Positions 18,171 through 26,980 of a DNA stretch of 64,000 nucleotides are shown piece by piece. The stretch covers positions 620,001 to 684,000 of the forward strand of contig NC_009718.1 of the NCBI RefSeq assembly GCF_000017545.1, given 5' to 3'. The translations under genes and the position numbers were made by a program. The number at the start of each line of letters is the position of its first letter. The stretch's first letter is position 1. Below the pieces are notes generated by a model, which saw only the letters and a list, made by a program, of their open reading frames with translations, had not been told where the DNA came from and did not search any database. Source of the stretch: Fervidobacterium nodosum Rt17-B1 (GTDB taxonomy: Bacteria; Thermotogota; Thermotogae; Thermotogales; Fervidobacteriaceae).

Positions 18171-19460
18171 ATGGGGCAAGAAACAACTTTGATAATAGGT
18201 GCTGGTGTTGACAAGACAAATGGAATAGGTTTGCCACTTGCGAATGAGTTAATTCCTGGAATTGCTATTTTTGCCAAAAAAGAAGGAAAAAAGTATGAAG
18301 AAGCAATAACATCATTTCTACCTAATCTGAGATTTTCTTTTAACAAAATTATACAAGATTCAATTGAGTTGTTTGCCAGTTATGATGAAAGCAAAATAGG
18401 TAAAATAATAAAAGATTTAGAAAATGAATCAGAAAATGGGAAAGACAAACTTATATTTGATGTTTTAAAAAAGTTATTTAGTAAAGTTAAAAATATTAAA
18501 GAAGAAGGAAAACTAGATGATGAAACAATCAAAGATATAGAAAAGTTACTTGATGAAGAAAGCAAAAAGGAATTAAGCGATGAATATATAATTGAACTTT
18601 CTAAGGCATCGTTTACTGATTCTTTTAGATTAATACTTAAAGCAATTCTAAAAAGAAGTATAGAAAATCCAAATAATCCAATTAGTAAAGTTTTGTCACA
18701 ACATTTTCTAGATTTAGAATCATTATTAGCTAAGACTTTTTTGGGGTTTTACACTGAATCGTTGGCTGAGATAAAAAAATACCTTTATATCTCATGGATG
18801 TTGTGGGCATATCTAAAAACTCGAGAAAAAGAAGTACTTGAAAAAGAAAGTATTCCATTTTATCCGAATATACCTGAGGATTTTAAAGTAATTTCGTTTA
18901 ACTATACATCTTTCCTTTCCAAGCGTACTAATCTTAAAAAGGAGAACTATTTATATTTCCACGGAGTATTAGATAAATATCTTAAATTTGATACAAGAAC
19001 TTGGATCGAACTAGAATGCGAAGATATCCATGAATTCTTAGAAAACACTGTAAGGCAAAATACAGACTTAAAAAATGGAAAGTACCTTTTGCCTGGAATT
19101 ATTCCTCCATTGAAGTTAAAACCTGTTTTGTCAAGCAATTTTATTGAGGATTGGTATAAAGCAAATGAGTGGATTCAGAATTCAAAAAGAATTATTGTCA
19201 TTGGTTATTCATTCAATTATGCTGATGAGCATTTTAATGATATAATAAGGAAGAAACTAAACAATAGTAATCAAGTTCTTTATATTATAAATCCGGATGC
19301 AGAGAATTTGAAAGAGAGAATAAAAAAGATTTTTTCTTTAAGCGACAATTATTTTACCGGAATCGAAAAAAAAGAACATTTGGTTTTTTCTTCTGAAAAG
19401 ATAAAAATTATAGGAGCTAAAGCTGATGAAATCGCGTTAGATAGCATCGATGAATTTTAA
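18171..19460 (+). CDS. SIR2-like domain protein, candidate defence NADase
   Basis: A 429-residue protein. The N-terminus has the Rossmann motif TLIIGAGVDKTNGIGLPLA, like the GAGAS...GLP start of SIR2-like proteins. A long charged helical insert follows (about 60-215). The second half carries ISFNYTSFL, matching the conserved T-x-NYD strand, then LYFHGVLD with the catalytic-type His, and RIIVIGYSFNYADEHF, the IGYSL-D motif. SIR2-like proteins of this kind deplete NAD in phage-infected cells in several defence systems; that role is inferred here. ATG 18,171 follows GGGGG, and a terminator follows the gene. No partner is clearly co-transcribed. Confidence 0.7.
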   Translation: MGQETTLIIGAGVDKTNGIGLPLANELIPGIAIFAKKEGKKYEEAITSFLPNLRFSFNKIIQDSIELFASYDESKIGKIIKDLENESENGKDKLIFDVLKKLFSKVKNIKEEGKLDDETIKDIEKLLDEESKKELSDEYIIELSKASFTDSFRLILKAILKRSIENPNNPISKVLSQHFLDLESLLAKTFLGFYTESLAEIKKYLYISWMLWAYLKTREKEVLEKESIPFYPNIPEDFKVISFNYTSFLSKRTNLKKENYLYFHGVLDKYLKFDTRTWIELECEDIHEFLENTVRQNTDLKNGKYLLPGIIPPLKLKPVLSSNFIEDWYKANEWIQNSKRIIVIGYSFNYADEHFNDIIRKKLNNSNQVLYIINPDAENLKERIKKIFSLSDNYFTGIEKKEHLVFSSEKIKIIGAKADEIALDSIDEF

Positions 19461-19525
19461 TAATGTTATTATGTTTATAACTTTGAAACCAACTAAAAGC
19501 GATAGAAGTAAAAGTCAATCTCTTC

Positions 19526-19559
19526 AGCTTCGGTGAATACCGAAGCTTTTTTATTTTTT
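19526..19559 (+). terminator. Terminator after the SIR2-like gene
   Basis: AGCTTCGG and CCGAAGCT form an 8-bp stem around a 6-base loop, followed by TTTTTATTTTTT. Confidence 0.88.
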
Positions 19560-19605
19560 GTCACAGCAGTAGACAAAAAATAGACTTTTGTCACATAGTA
19601 ACAAT
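19558..19605. repeat. TTGTCACA two-box repeat, copy 1
   Basis: TTGTCACAGC at 19,558 and TTGTCACATAGT at 19,588 are 30 bp apart, with GTAGACA between them. The same arrangement, with identical spacing, stands at 26,981-27,028; 39 of 48 positions agree by hand alignment. Here the second box is also the -35 element of the ATPase promoter, so a protein bound to the boxes would compete with or help RNA polymerase. Confidence 0.75.
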
Positions 19606-19616
19606 TATGGTATAAT
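19588..19616 (+). promoter_or_regulatory. Sigma-70-like promoter of the AAA ATPase gene
   Basis: TTGTCA, a 17-bp spacer, and TATAAT preceded by TATGG. The likely transcript start is only about 5-10 bases before the ribosome site, so the leader is very short. Confidence 0.85.
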
Positions 19617-19634
19617 CGTCCTGAGGTGATGGGG

Positions 19635-20798
19635 ATGGATGAAAAAAAGTTGAAGTATATAATAGAGGCTTTGTTTGATAAGCCGATTGATAATGGTGAT
19701 TTGCTTGTGGATCGTGAGAAGGAGATAGAGCATTTGAATAAAATTGCTTATTTCCAACCGATGGGTATTTTTGGTGTATGTGGTGAAACTGGTGTTGGAA
19801 AGACGACAACTCTGAATTTTATCAATTCCGAAAACGCAAAAAGGTTCTATGTTTTAATAACTGAGAAAGATTCAAAAGAGGTAATAATTGGTGATTTTTT
19901 GTATAAGCTTTCTAATTTGGCGTTGGGGTTGAAAAAGAAGGAAATCAATAAGGTGGCTAATGAGGCAAAGGAGTTTATATTAACCGAGATGAGCCAAAGT
20001 ACTTCGTATGGAGCAGGTTTAAGTGTTTCTGCCAGTTTTTCATATGGGAAATCAACTGTGAGCAAGAAGAGGTTCAATATATACACGGTGAAGGATTATC
20101 TTGATGAGCTGTTATCTTTGCTTGTTAAAGTGTACGGAAAGATTTTGGTTATAATCGATGAATTGGATAAAGAAAAGAAGGAAGAGGTTTTAAATATTTT
20201 GGACTCACTAAAGAGTGTGTTGTTTAAGGAGAATATAGTCACTTTCGTTTCTTTGCCATTTTCTATATACAGAGAGTATTCGAATGATAGGATGAGGTGG
20301 AACGAGAGCGGGAATTTGGAAAATATATTCAGGGACATGATATTCCTTGATCCATTAACGGTGGATGATATAAAGAAGATGATTTTGAAAAGGATAAAGG
20401 AATATCCAGATTATTTTGAGATGGATGCCTTAGATGAAATAGCCGCTTTTAGCGATGGAAATCCGAGAGATGCCTTATGGATAGCTCAGCAGATAGCTAT
20501 AATTAATTCAGATAAAGATAAAATCAGCAAGGAAGTGGTGAAGGAAAGTATAAGGGAGATTATGGCAAAAGGGCTTGAGAAAACGTGGTCGTTTACAGAG
20601 ATACAAAAGACGATATTGCAAGAGTTGATAAACAATCCTTTGGATAAGTCTGAGCTCGTCAAAAGGTTGGAAAAAAAGATTAAACGCCAAACGGTGTACA
20701 CTTACGTTAAGAGAATGATAGATGATGGAGTATTAACAGAAAATAACGGTGTGTTGAGGGTTTCAACGAAGATTAAGTACTATATAGAGAGTCTTTGA
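19635..20798 (+). CDS. AAA ATPase with C-terminal winged-helix-like domain
   Basis: A 387-residue protein. Residues 50-57 are GETGVGKT (Walker A), and VIIDELDKE near 175 is Walker B. A sensor region follows, with LDPLTVDDIKKMI and SDGNPRDALWIAQQI, an arrangement seen in Orc1/Cdc6- and TniB-like archaeal-type ATPases. A glycine/serine-rich stretch (YGAGLSVSASFSYGK) lies between the Walker motifs. The last 80 residues (TILQELINNPLDKSELVKRL, then RQTVYTYVKRMIDDGVL) look like a winged helix that binds DNA. I chose ATG 19,635, since GAGGTGATGGGG precedes it; GTG 19,626 and ATG 19,629 are in frame. Its target is unknown; the TTGTCACA boxes in its own promoter are a candidate. Confidence 0.75.
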   Translation: MDEKKLKYIIEALFDKPIDNGDLLVDREKEIEHLNKIAYFQPMGIFGVCGETGVGKTTTLNFINSENAKRFYVLITEKDSKEVIIGDFLYKLSNLALGLKKKEINKVANEAKEFILTEMSQSTSYGAGLSVSASFSYGKSTVSKKRFNIYTVKDYLDELLSLLVKVYGKILVIIDELDKEKKEEVLNILDSLKSVLFKENIVTFVSLPFSIYREYSNDRMRWNESGNLENIFRDMIFLDPLTVDDIKKMILKRIKEYPDYFEMDALDEIAAFSDGNPRDALWIAQQIAIINSDKDKISKEVVKESIREIMAKGLEKTWSFTEIQKTILQELINNPLDKSELVKRLEKKIKRQTVYTYVKRMIDDGVLTENNGVLRVSTKIKYYIESL

Positions 20799-20827
20799 GT
20801 TTTTATAATTTTTTACAATGAGGTGGT

Positions 20828-21927
20828 ATGTTGAAAAAGGTTCTTATCGTAGGTTATTATCATCCAAAAAATGATAAAAGGGTTTTTAGAACGGTTGAGA
20901 CTTTAAGTAAAGTATGTGATGTTTCTTATCAGTACATTTCAAATAATGAAAATGAAGGTATTTATGTTGAAAACAATATCAAGTTCATTCCTATTTTCTT
21001 TAAAATAAATGCTCAGGAGAATGTTTTGAAAAAGGCTTTGAAAAGGATAAAATTCGATTTGAAAGTGTTAGAAGTTATAGAAAGCGAAGACTACGATATA
21101 CTTTATATGCATCACTTTTTACCGATATTTCCTCTCAAACCTTTCAAGTTTGCCAAATCGAAAAAAAGATGGTTGTGTACGATATTCACGAATACCATCC
21201 TGAAAATTTTTTAAACTCGCTTGGCGGATTAGCAAAAATTTTAAAAGAAAAAATAATGTGGAAAATTTTTGAAATGCAGTTAAAATTAGCAGATAAGCTC
21301 ATTTTTGTATCAAAAGAGATGCAGGAAGATGTTTACAAAAAATTAGGCTTGAAAAAGCCATATTTAGTTGTTCCAAATTATGCAAACATCTTAGTTGAAC
21401 CCAAGGAAAAAAGAAAAGAAATATCATTTGTTGGAAAAGTGACGAGAAATATTGAAAAAGAGAAGGAGATATTGAAAAAGTTAATAGAGAAAGGATTTAC
21501 GTTCAAAATTATCGGGATGGATTCGGATGTGTTTAAAGATGTTCCGCATGAGTATACTTCTTTCCTGCCATATGAAGATATGATGATAGAGCTTTCGAAA
21601 TCCGCTTTTTCGTTGATTTCTTACAATACTGTGAGAAATGAAAGTTACAAGAATGATTTATTCGCACTTCCAAATAAGTATTACGATTCCATATGCGCTG
21701 GTACACCGGTAATAGTTAAGAACTCTTTTGTATCGATGGCCAAAGAGGTGGAAAAGTACGGTATAGGTGTGGTGATAGATCCTAACGACGTTGAAGAGTC
21801 AGTGGAGAGAATTCTTAATGCGTACGAACACTACGATGAACTTATGGAAAATGTGCGAAAATACAAAAGAAATTTTGTATGGGATGATATGAAAAAACAA
21901 GAATTCATCAACTTTGTATTGCATTGA
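20828..21927 (+). pseudogene. Glycosyltransferase with a one-base frameshift at an A7 run
   Basis: ATG 20,828 after GAGGTGG gives LKKVLIVGYYHPKNDKRVFR, a GT4-type N-terminus, and EDYDILYMHHFLPIFP. At 21,161-21,167 is AAAAAAA; the frame then ends after about 16 more codons. One more A would join AKSKKK to MVVYDIHEYHPENFLNSLGG, and the frame continues to 21,927 with KLIFVSKEMQEDVY, FVGKVTRN, a donor region with NDLFALPNKYYDSICAGTPV, and VIDPNDVEESVERI. The repaired product is about 366 residues, normal for the family. As written, the second half may be made alone from ATG 21,169 but would not be functional by itself. Confidence 0.82.
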
Positions 21928-21940
21928 AGGTGATTAAGAA

Positions 21941-23137
21941 GTGAAAGTTCTGGTGATAACAAGCCTTGGTCCGAAGGTTTCAAATCCACAAGCTGGGATA
22001 TTCATTATCAACAGGTTGAAACATTATGAAATGCACGGAATAGATTTTGACGTTGCCGTGTTGGGGTACAACGATAATAAGATGGTGACTTTTGCTAAAA
22101 AGTTTTTGAAGATTTATAACAAAAACCAGCCTCTTAGTACGTGTTGCGGAATAAAGCTAACACCTGTTTTAATAGATAGAAGTTTGATTGACTTAGCATT
22201 GTTCAAGACTTTACCGAATTATTTCTTAAAAACCGCAGGAAGGTTTGCCCAAAGAATTGAAAATATGTTTAGAGTAGAAGATTACGACTTAATTCATGGG
22301 CATGGTATGTACAGTATACCAGCTGGATTAATCGCAAATATTTTATCTGAGAAATACAACAAGCCGTTCGCCGTAAGTTGGCATGGTGGGGATGTAAATG
22401 TAGTTATGCCGAAAAGAGGCAAAATATATGTTAAAGTCCTCGAGAAGGCTTCGGCTAATATTTTTGTTAGCAACGCTATTTTGGAAAAAGCAAAATCGTA
22501 TGGATATTCGGGGAAAAATGCGGTTGTAATTCCTAATGGATACGATCAAGAAGTATTTAAGCCTTTTGATAAAGAAAGTGTAAGAAAAGAGCTCGGAATT
22601 TACAAAAAAGGCTATAAATACATTGGATTTGTTGGCAATCTTTTACCGATAAAGAGGGCTGATAAACTAGGTGAAATATTTAATCTAATTTCGAAAGTAT
22701 ATCCAAACACGTATTTCATAGTAGTTGGAGATGGACCGTTGAGAGAGGAAATTAAGAAGGAAACAGAAGGTTTAAATATTATCTTTACCGGGGGATTACC
22801 TCAACAAGAAGTAGCAAAATGGATGAATGCAATGGATGTGATGATATTACCAAGTAGGCAGGAAGGATTTGGGGCCGTGGCAATCGAAGCGCAAGCGTGT
22901 GGTACTTGCGTAGTTGGAAGTAGCAATGGAGGGATACCAGAAGCGATAGGCTTTCCAGAGTATGTAGTTCAAGAAGGAGAAAATTTTGAAGAAAGGTTTG
23001 CTAAGAAAGTGGTTGAAGTATTAGAACATGGATATGATGCCAACAAGCTAATAGAAAGAAGCAAAGGGTTTACTTGGAGAAATATTGTGGCAAAAGAGAT
23101 AGATGTGTATAAAAATGTTTTAAATTTGATAAAGTAA
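21941..23137 (+). CDS. Glycosyltransferase family 4 (paralogue of the gene at 9,629)
   Basis: A 398-residue GT4 enzyme beginning at GTG 21,941, 13 bp after the previous gene. Motifs: SNPQAGIFIINRL, DLIHGHGMYSIPAGLIA, SWHGGDVNVV, VIPNGYDQEVFKP, FIVVGDGPLREEIKKE, SRQEGFGAVAIEAQACG. The C-terminal 140 residues are almost the same as in the protein at 9,629-10,813, while the N-terminal acceptor half differs more. The two enzymes may share a donor sugar and differ in acceptor, or the shared half may come from recent gene conversion. Confidence 0.92.
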   Translation: MKVLVITSLGPKVSNPQAGIFIINRLKHYEMHGIDFDVAVLGYNDNKMVTFAKKFLKIYNKNQPLSTCCGIKLTPVLIDRSLIDLALFKTLPNYFLKTAGRFAQRIENMFRVEDYDLIHGHGMYSIPAGLIANILSEKYNKPFAVSWHGGDVNVVMPKRGKIYVKVLEKASANIFVSNAILEKAKSYGYSGKNAVVIPNGYDQEVFKPFDKESVRKELGIYKKGYKYIGFVGNLLPIKRADKLGEIFNLISKVYPNTYFIVVGDGPLREEIKKETEGLNIIFTGGLPQQEVAKWMNAMDVMILPSRQEGFGAVAIEAQACGTCVVGSSNGGIPEAIGFPEYVVQEGENFEERFAKKVVEVLEHGYDANKLIERSKGFTWRNIVAKEIDVYKNVLNLIK

Positions 23138-23199
23138 AAAGTTCAAACACGTTAAATTAAAATATTTTAGATTTTTACAATTGATTGGAGGTCTTATGC

Positions 23200-24375
23200 G
23201 TGAAAATAGCTATATTATCGTTTGATAATTCAAAGGTTATAAATTACGGTGGAAAACACATACATCAAAATTTATTAGAACGTGCTCTTAAAATACTTGG
23301 GCATGATGTGACAACGTTTTATCCTCCGATTGAAAGTAAAAAATTTTTTCAAATATTGAAGATTATACTCTCAAATCCAGCCTCTTTATTTTCTTATTAT
23401 GTACGATACAAGAAAAAATTCCAGGATCGCTTTCATTTATTTTCCTCGCTAAAATTAGATAATTTTGACATAGTTCACTGTCATGATGTTGGAAGTCTTT
23501 ACAATATTGACCATCCGTCGACAGTTTTAACATTGCATGGATATCTGGCAAGGGAAGCGGTTAATTACTCACCTACCATTTCCGAAAAAGACAAACGTAA
23601 AATTTTCGATTTTTGCATGCAAATAGAAAAAAGTGCGGTGAAAAAGGCTAAGCATATTATAACTGTCGATAGCAGGTTGAAAAACTATGTTATTCAAGAA
23701 TTTGGCTATCCAGAAGATAAGGTTACTGTTATATACAACGCTGTTGATACAGATCTCTTCAAACCTGTTACAGATGAAGAAAAAATTTTACTTCGAGGCG
23801 AACTCGGATTTCCAAAAGATACCTTTATTGTTTTTGTTCCAAGAAGGTATGTAAAAAAGAATGGAGTAGATTACGCTGCACGTGCTTTTTCTAAAATTAA
23901 GTCAAATGATTATCTCTTTGTTTTTGCTGGTCGAGGTCTGTTAAAATCAGAAATTCAGGAGATACTCAAAGATAACTCCAACGCGCTCATACTTGATGCT
24001 ATACCGAATGCCGAAATTCACAAATATTACAAAGCAGCTGATTTGATATTAATACCAAGTGTTTCCTCTGATGATGTTGAAGAGGCAACTTCACTGAGTA
24101 TGTTGGAAGGTATGGCGTGTGGGAAAGTGGTTGTGTGCACAAACGTAGGTGGTATGAAGGAAGTTGTAAAACATATGGAGAATGGAATACTTATAGAACA
24201 AAAGAATGTTGATGCGATAGTTGAAACTTTACATTATGTTAAGAACAACTATGACAATTTTTCTGAGCTTAGGCAAAGAGCAAGGGAATACGTTGTGAAG
24301 AACCATTCTTACATTGAACATGCGAAAAAAATTGTTGAAATATACGAAAAAGTTATTTCGGAAACAAGGCGGTGA
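23200..24375 (+). CDS. Glycosyltransferase family 4
   Basis: A 391-residue GT4 enzyme. GTG 23,200 (MKIAILSFDNSKV) is chosen because GGAGG lies at 23,187-23,191; the nearby ATG 23,196 is out of frame and soon stops. Features: GGKHIHQNLLERAL loop, FDIVHCHDVGSLY, TLHGYLAREAV, HIITVDSRLKNYV, VIYNAVDTDLFKP, FVPRRYVKKNGVDYAARAF, and DDVEEATSLSMLEGMACGKV with Glu residues at the donor site. It is the second gene of a run that ends in a family 2 transferase and a flippase. Confidence 0.9.
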   Translation: MKIAILSFDNSKVINYGGKHIHQNLLERALKILGHDVTTFYPPIESKKFFQILKIILSNPASLFSYYVRYKKKFQDRFHLFSSLKLDNFDIVHCHDVGSLYNIDHPSTVLTLHGYLAREAVNYSPTISEKDKRKIFDFCMQIEKSAVKKAKHIITVDSRLKNYVIQEFGYPEDKVTVIYNAVDTDLFKPVTDEEKILLRGELGFPKDTFIVFVPRRYVKKNGVDYAARAFSKIKSNDYLFVFAGRGLLKSEIQEILKDNSNALILDAIPNAEIHKYYKAADLILIPSVSSDDVEEATSLSMLEGMACGKVVVCTNVGGMKEVVKHMENGILIEQKNVDAIVETLHYVKNNYDNFSELRQRAREYVVKNHSYIEHAKKIVEIYEKVISETRR

Positions 24376-24379
24376 AGTT

Positions 24380-25522
24380 ATGAAAATATCTGTTCTAATG
24401 CCAACTTACAACGATGCTAAGCATATAGGTAAATCTATAGAAAGTGTCTTAAGTCAACGTAAAGTAGATGTTGAACTCATAATCGTAAATGATGGCTCAA
24501 CCGATGAGACAGAAAAAATTGTGCTTTCTTATAACGATAGAAGGATAAAGTACATAAAACAAGAGAATAAAGGGCAACTTGACGCATTGCTGAATGGTAG
24601 TAAATTTATAACTGGAGATCTTGTTTGTTTATTTCATTCTGATGATTTGTTGACTGATGAGTTTGCTTTCAAAAGGAATGCAATAACAATCATTGAGAAA
24701 AATTTGGATGGTGTGTACAGTGACTATGTAAAAATAAATGAAAAAGACGAAGAGACTGGAATTTTGAGAGTATACAAAAACTTTGGTGAAAACACTTAAA
24801 AAAAATTAATCCATTTGAATGGAGCTAATGTAATAGGTGACCACTTTTTTGTAAAGAAAGAAGTGTTTTTTAGGTATATTGTAAAAAATTATATAATATG
24901 GAACCAGCCTTACTGGTTCAAAATAAAAGACGGAAAAATACACTCGTTGAGATTGAGTTATATAAGTCAGCCATGGTACAAATACCGAGTTTACAGTGAA
25001 AATTACGCAAGAAGTGAAGTTGGGAAATTTGTAGCATCAAACGGGGTTATAAGAACAATAGTAGAGTTATCTAAATTTTACAAGATACATTTCGCGGGTT
25101 TTAGATACATTCACAGGTTACCAACTAACTTAGTTGTTCACCGTTCAGAAATTGGTTACGAGCAATACCACAGACAAGTGTACAATTTAATCAAGAAAGT
25201 TTTTAAAAATTACGGTGTGTCTCCCGAAAGTAATATTTATTACGAAGCTCTTCTTAACTTTTATGGGAAAAAATCGAATGTAAAACTTGAGATTGAGGAT
25301 AAATTAATCAAAGAAGCTCCTCTATTGTTTGGAAAGGATGTCAATATTTTTTACAATATGCTTTTAAGTAATAATCTTCCAAGAATCTATAAGCTTTTAT
25401 TAGAGACAGCATTTAAAGGTGGATTTGAAATTGTAGTAAACAAAGAGTATGAGAAAAAAATCAATTTAATTCTTAAATTTCTAAATCTTTCCGTTCCGGT
25501 ATCCACAAAAGGAGGATATTAA
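24380..25522 (+). pseudogene. Glycosyltransferase family 2 with an in-frame TAA at codon 140
   Basis: ATG 24,380 begins MKISVLMPTYNDAKHIGKSI, then IIVNDGSTDETEKI (nucleotide-binding DGS) and LFHSDDLLTDE, where S-D-D takes the place of the metal-binding DxD. At 24,797-24,799 ACT is followed by TAA AAA AAA. The same frame continues KKLIHLNGANVIGDHFFVKK and PYWFKIKDG for 240 codons to a normal stop. A change of TTA (Leu) to TAA would explain it. The repaired GT-A enzyme is 380 residues. A restart at about 24,815 would give a C-terminal piece without the donor site. The stop overlaps the ATG of the next flippase by one base (TAATG). Confidence 0.8.
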
Positions 25523-26961
25523 TGAATATAAATGAACGTAATCTTTTGAAGAAATATATTTCATTCTCGCTCGGTACTTGGTTCAAAGCGCTTATATCTT
25601 TCTTTATCACACCAATCACTACTTGGCTAATCAATCCAGAAGAGTTTGGAAAAGCCGCGATGTTTTCTACTGCTTACTCGATAATTCTACTTGTAAGTAT
25701 TCTTGGTACTCCTTCGGCTTTACTTAGATTTTTCCCACAAAAATCAGAAGAGGAAAAAACCATCCTTTTGTGGAGTAGTCTTATAACACCAATTATTTTG
25801 AGTGCATTGATAAGTATCGTTGTTTTTATTTTTAAATCCTCCATAAACGCCTTTCTCGTGGGAACTAGTGTATCAAATGCTCATGTTATTTTAATTGCAA
25901 CGCTAATAACTGGAATTTTCCAAACATTCAATATGAACCTAGTTAGAACTAAAGGAAGAGGAATTCTTTTCTCAGCAATTGACATAACTCAGTCAATCAG
26001 TCAAATAGGTTTCATTTTGCTTTATGCTCTGCTTGTAAAACGCGATTTTTACGCTTTGCTTTACGCACAGCTTTTTTCGAATATTTTAGCGCTCGGTATT
26101 GGAATGTATTTTGAGAGAGATTATTGGTTCCCAATAAAGATAGATAAAAAATTAGTTTTTGAAGTAGTACAATACGGATATCCGCTTGTTTTCTCCGGCC
26201 TTTTTTGGTGGATCCTTAATTGGATAGATAGGGTCGTGTTACGTTTGTACGTAGACTTTTCTGAGATTGGACTTTACAGTGCCGCCTTCAAAATAATCTC
26301 GGCGATGAATTTACTTACAAGTGGTTTTTCAACACTTTGGTATCCCTTTGCATACGAACAATATGAGAAAAACCCTGAAAACAAAATTATATTTAAAAGA
26401 ACTTTGGACTACGTGGCTTTTTTAACATTCTCTGCAGGGTTTGTTCTGCTTTCGTTTAAAGATGTTATCTTCCTTTTGCTTGCAAAAACGTACAGGCCAG
26501 CTGCAGCAATTTCTCCATTTTTAATCTTGAATCCTGTAATGATAACTATGGCTATTGTTGTTGCAAGAGGGATAGATTTTTCGAAGAAAACATACTGGTT
26601 TATTGTTAGCAACAGCACAGCGGCTATATTCAATTTAATAGGGAATTTCCTGTTGATTCCAATCTTTGGAGCAAAAGGGGCGGCAGTTTCAACAGGATTA
26701 TCTTTTATAATTGTTTTTGCCATCGAATCAAGTGTCTCCAAAAAGTTGTATCCTGTTCCATACAATTTGAGAAAGGTTTACTATCTTGTGATTATTTTTA
26801 TTTTCTCGGCATCGTTTCATACATTTTCGCAAAATCTATTCCTATCAATTCTTTCATCATTAGTTGGACTTCTTGCCACAGTTTTTCTATACAAATCGGA
26901 ATTCTCAAAAGTGTTTTCAGTTAGCGTTGATTTAATCAAGGGAATAATTCATAAAATATGA
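25522..26961 (+). CDS. Polysaccharide flippase (Wzx-like), second copy
   Basis: A 479-residue membrane protein with 12-14 hydrophobic segments, of the MOP superfamily. Typical motifs are FSLGTWFKALISFFITPITT, LINPEEFGKAAMF near residue 40 and RFFPQKSEEEK. It differs strongly from the flippase at 13,996-15,429, so the locus carries two distinct exporters, perhaps from two gene clusters that were joined. The ATG overlaps the preceding stop (GGAGGATATTAATG), so translation is coupled. It is the last gene of the polysaccharide locus. Confidence 0.9.
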   Translation: MNINERNLLKKYISFSLGTWFKALISFFITPITTWLINPEEFGKAAMFSTAYSIILLVSILGTPSALLRFFPQKSEEEKTILLWSSLITPIILSALISIVVFIFKSSINAFLVGTSVSNAHVILIATLITGIFQTFNMNLVRTKGRGILFSAIDITQSISQIGFILLYALLVKRDFYALLYAQLFSNILALGIGMYFERDYWFPIKIDKKLVFEVVQYGYPLVFSGLFWWILNWIDRVVLRLYVDFSEIGLYSAAFKIISAMNLLTSGFSTLWYPFAYEQYEKNPENKIIFKRTLDYVAFLTFSAGFVLLSFKDVIFLLLAKTYRPAAAISPFLILNPVMITMAIVVARGIDFSKKTYWFIVSNSTAAIFNLIGNFLLIPIFGAKGAAVSTGLSFIIVFAIESSVSKKLYPVPYNLRKVYYLVIIFIFSASFHTFSQNLFLSILSSLVGLLATVFLYKSEFSKVFSVSVDLIKGIIHKI

Positions 26962-26980
26962 TATTTTAATTTATTTTCAC

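Noticed and set aside
18171-20798. SIR2-like gene and AAA ATPase as one two-gene defence operon
   Set aside because: A clear terminator (19,526-19,559) and a near-consensus promoter (19,588-19,616) separate them. A functional link is possible but the sequence argues for separate transcription.
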